From DASQJJ01 sp035631115 (GTDB lineage Bacteria > Patescibacteriota > Microgenomatia > Levybacterales > UBA12049), in the NCBI GenBank assembly GCA_035631115.1, contig DASQJJ010000084.1, positions 1 to 12,411 of the forward strand: a stretch of 12,411 nt of DNA. The letters run 5' to 3'. Below are positions 11,220-12,411 of the stretch, piece by piece. The number at the start of each line of letters is the position of its first letter. The stretch's first letter is position 1. A program made the translations under genes and the position numbers. Below the pieces are notes generated by a model that made no database searches, had not been told where the DNA came from, and saw nothing but the letters and a program-made list of their open reading frames with translations.

Positions 11220-12411
11220 CTATGATTTCTGTATTCTTTCTCGCTTCTTTTGGAAAAAAAGCACAATGCCAAGTAGAAGCAGATAATATCCTACCAAAAA
11301 AGATAGAGGCAAACTATCTATATGAATAGTTGCGCTATGACCAGCAAAAAATGCAGTGACTTTTTCTAAATACCACAACAAAGGAATCACTCCACACACT
11401 ATTAATTTTCCTACTGGTTCTACAACTAACCCCACCAAAATACCTATCCCGCCAATTGTCATAATAAGAGGAATTGTCCAAAGGACCAAAAGATTTGCAA
11501 CAATAGAAAGTAAAGAATATTGTCCAAAAGTTGCAAGAAGAATTGGTAGGGTTGTTAGTTGGGCGGCAAGGGTCGTCCCAAAATCTTCACCAAAAATATT
11601 GCTTTTAAAAAGTATAGGTTGTACAACAACTATTCCAAAAGTTGCCAACACCGACAACTGAAATCCCACGTCACTGAGTAGTAGTGGGTCACACAAAAGC
11701 ATCCCCGACCCTACCAAAAAAAGGATATAGATACCACTATATTGTCTGCCAAAAAATCCTGCAGAAAAAGCAACTGCTCCCATAAAAGCGGCCCGCAAAA
11801 TAGAGGGCTGAAACCCGGAAAGTGCAACATACACAAAAATTCCTAGAATACTTGCTACTATTGCTCCTCTTCTTTTAAGAAGTCCTGCAAAGACTGCAAA
11901 GAGAAATCCAGCAATCAAGGTAACATTCATCCCAGATGCCGCAACAATATGAGAAAGTCCGGTGATACGGAATGATGTAGTTATCTGGTACGTAAGCAGG
12001 CTTTTGACTCCGAAAATAATACCAACGATAAGGCCAGAATACGGTTGTGAAAAATTATTTTCACAAAAATCAATAATACGTTGGCGAAGAGACCCAAAAA
12101 TAGGCAAAAAGCCCTCATTTTTAGCCTTAATTTCGGGATTTTGTATTGTCAGGACAGTCTGTTTGTTCTTTAGCAATCTCTCTTTTAGACTGCCAGCTAT
12201 CTCCAGGGTTTGTCCATACGCAAATTCTGTGTCGGTATTGGTGGCAATAAGCAGGTTGGTACTTTGCCAAAAGCCACCATATCGCAGATGAAACTGTTGA
12301 CTATTCCCTACCACTTTTGGGTCTTCCAAAAGGACTGCCGAAAAGTGAATGGGTTGATTATTTTGCAGACTAATGGGAAAGAAATAAAATACTCCAAGAC
12401 GAAGAATTACA
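11220..12411 (-). CDS. comEC: ComEC/Rec2-family DNA-uptake channel, N-terminus beyond window
   Basis: Polytopic inner-membrane protein thought to pass single-stranded DNA into the cytosol during natural transformation. The frame is open to the window edge: the TTG near 12329 is an internal Leu, and 27 further residues (VILRLGVFYFFPIS...) are visible upstream. The visible part has a soluble stretch with strand-rich residues (TLEIAGSLKERLLKNKQTVL), then the Competence domain with the hallmark GLSHIVAASGMNVTLI, followed by many hydrophobic helices (FMGAVAFSAGFFGRQYSGIY, LLLSDVGFQLSVLATFGIVV). It ends in a basic tail after the last helix, with no C-terminal MBL domain, as is common in short ComEC forms. 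Two small genes follow on the same strand. Confidence 0.93.
   Translation of the reverse strand, partial: VILRLGVFYFFPISLQNNQPIHFSAVLLEDPKVVGNSQQFHLRYGGFWQSTNLLIATNTDTEFAYGQTLEIAGSLKERLLKNKQTVLTIQNPEIKAKNEGFLPIFGSLRQRIIDFCENNFSQPYSGLIVGIIFGVKSLLTYQITTSFRITGLSHIVAASGMNVTLIAGFLFAVFAGLLKRRGAIVASILGIFVYVALSGFQPSILRAAFMGAVAFSAGFFGRQYSGIYILFLVGSGMLLCDPLLLSDVGFQLSVLATFGIVVVQPILFKSNIFGEDFGTTLAAQLTTLPILLATFGQYSLLSIVANLLVLWTIPLIMTIGGIGILVGLVVEPVGKLIVCGVIPLLWYLEKVTAFFAGHSATIHIDSLPLSFLVGYYLLLLGIVLFFQKKRERIQKS

Noticed and set aside
1..12411. CRISPR array, transposase gene or integrase
   Set aside because: No regularly spaced direct repeats and no transposase or integrase motifs in any frame.

Overview
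The window looks like a piece of an AT-rich chromosome from a small-genome bacterium, most plausibly a Patescibacteria/CPR lineage such as Microgenomates. That placement is inferred from gene style, not from a marker phylogeny: tightly packed genes, many short orphan proteins, several genes with a sigma-70 promoter almost touching the start codon and no Shine-Dalgarno (SD), and palindromic repeats inside and between genes. TGA is used as a stop, so the Gracilibacteria-type recoding is excluded.

Region 1 (1-5118, minus strand) is a collinear gene series. Read in transcription order it is: a BtpA/SgcQ-type TIM-barrel protein; four small hydrophilic unknown proteins (53, 64, 136 and 69 aa); an FAD/NADPH N-hydroxylase closely resembling mycobactin lysine N6-hydroxylase MbtG; a 62-aa unknown; an internal hairpin and promoter; a 70-aa unknown; an MBLAC1-like metallo-beta-lactamase-fold hydrolase; and the N-terminal 294 residues of arginyl-tRNA synthetase. 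The argS reading frame carries a 76-bp palindromic repeat and a second short repeat, both translated in frame.

Region 2 (5119-5758) has no protein gene. It holds stacked regulatory RNA signals on the minus strand: a promoter followed by a strong terminator hairpin and a branched structured element; then a second promoter driving a T-box leader with a textbook antiterminator (UGGCACC bulge) competing with a long terminator; then another hairpin/U-tract ending 3 nt before btpA. A plus-strand promoter sits almost back to back with the first minus promoter.

Region 3 (5759-10703, plus strand) is a signalling locus. Three small unknown ORFs are followed by a stand-alone CheY-like receiver, a 175-aa protein with a Pro/Ala/Thr-rich tail, a small membrane protein, an ECF-sigma-like protein whose sigma-4 helix-turn-helix (HTH) can only be reached by a -1 frameshift on an A8 run, and a membrane-anchored GAF-PAS-HisKA-HATPase histidine kinase. 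AT-rich imperfect inverted repeats flank the membrane gene.

Region 4 (10709-12411, minus strand) contains comEC (DNA-uptake channel, truncated by the window end) followed by two small unknown genes.

The most notable items are the T-box and tandem attenuator region in front of btpA, the MbtG-like hydroxylase embedded among tiny proteins, the likely frameshifted sigma factor, the repeat-derived peptide inside argS, and the recurrent leaderless promoter layout.
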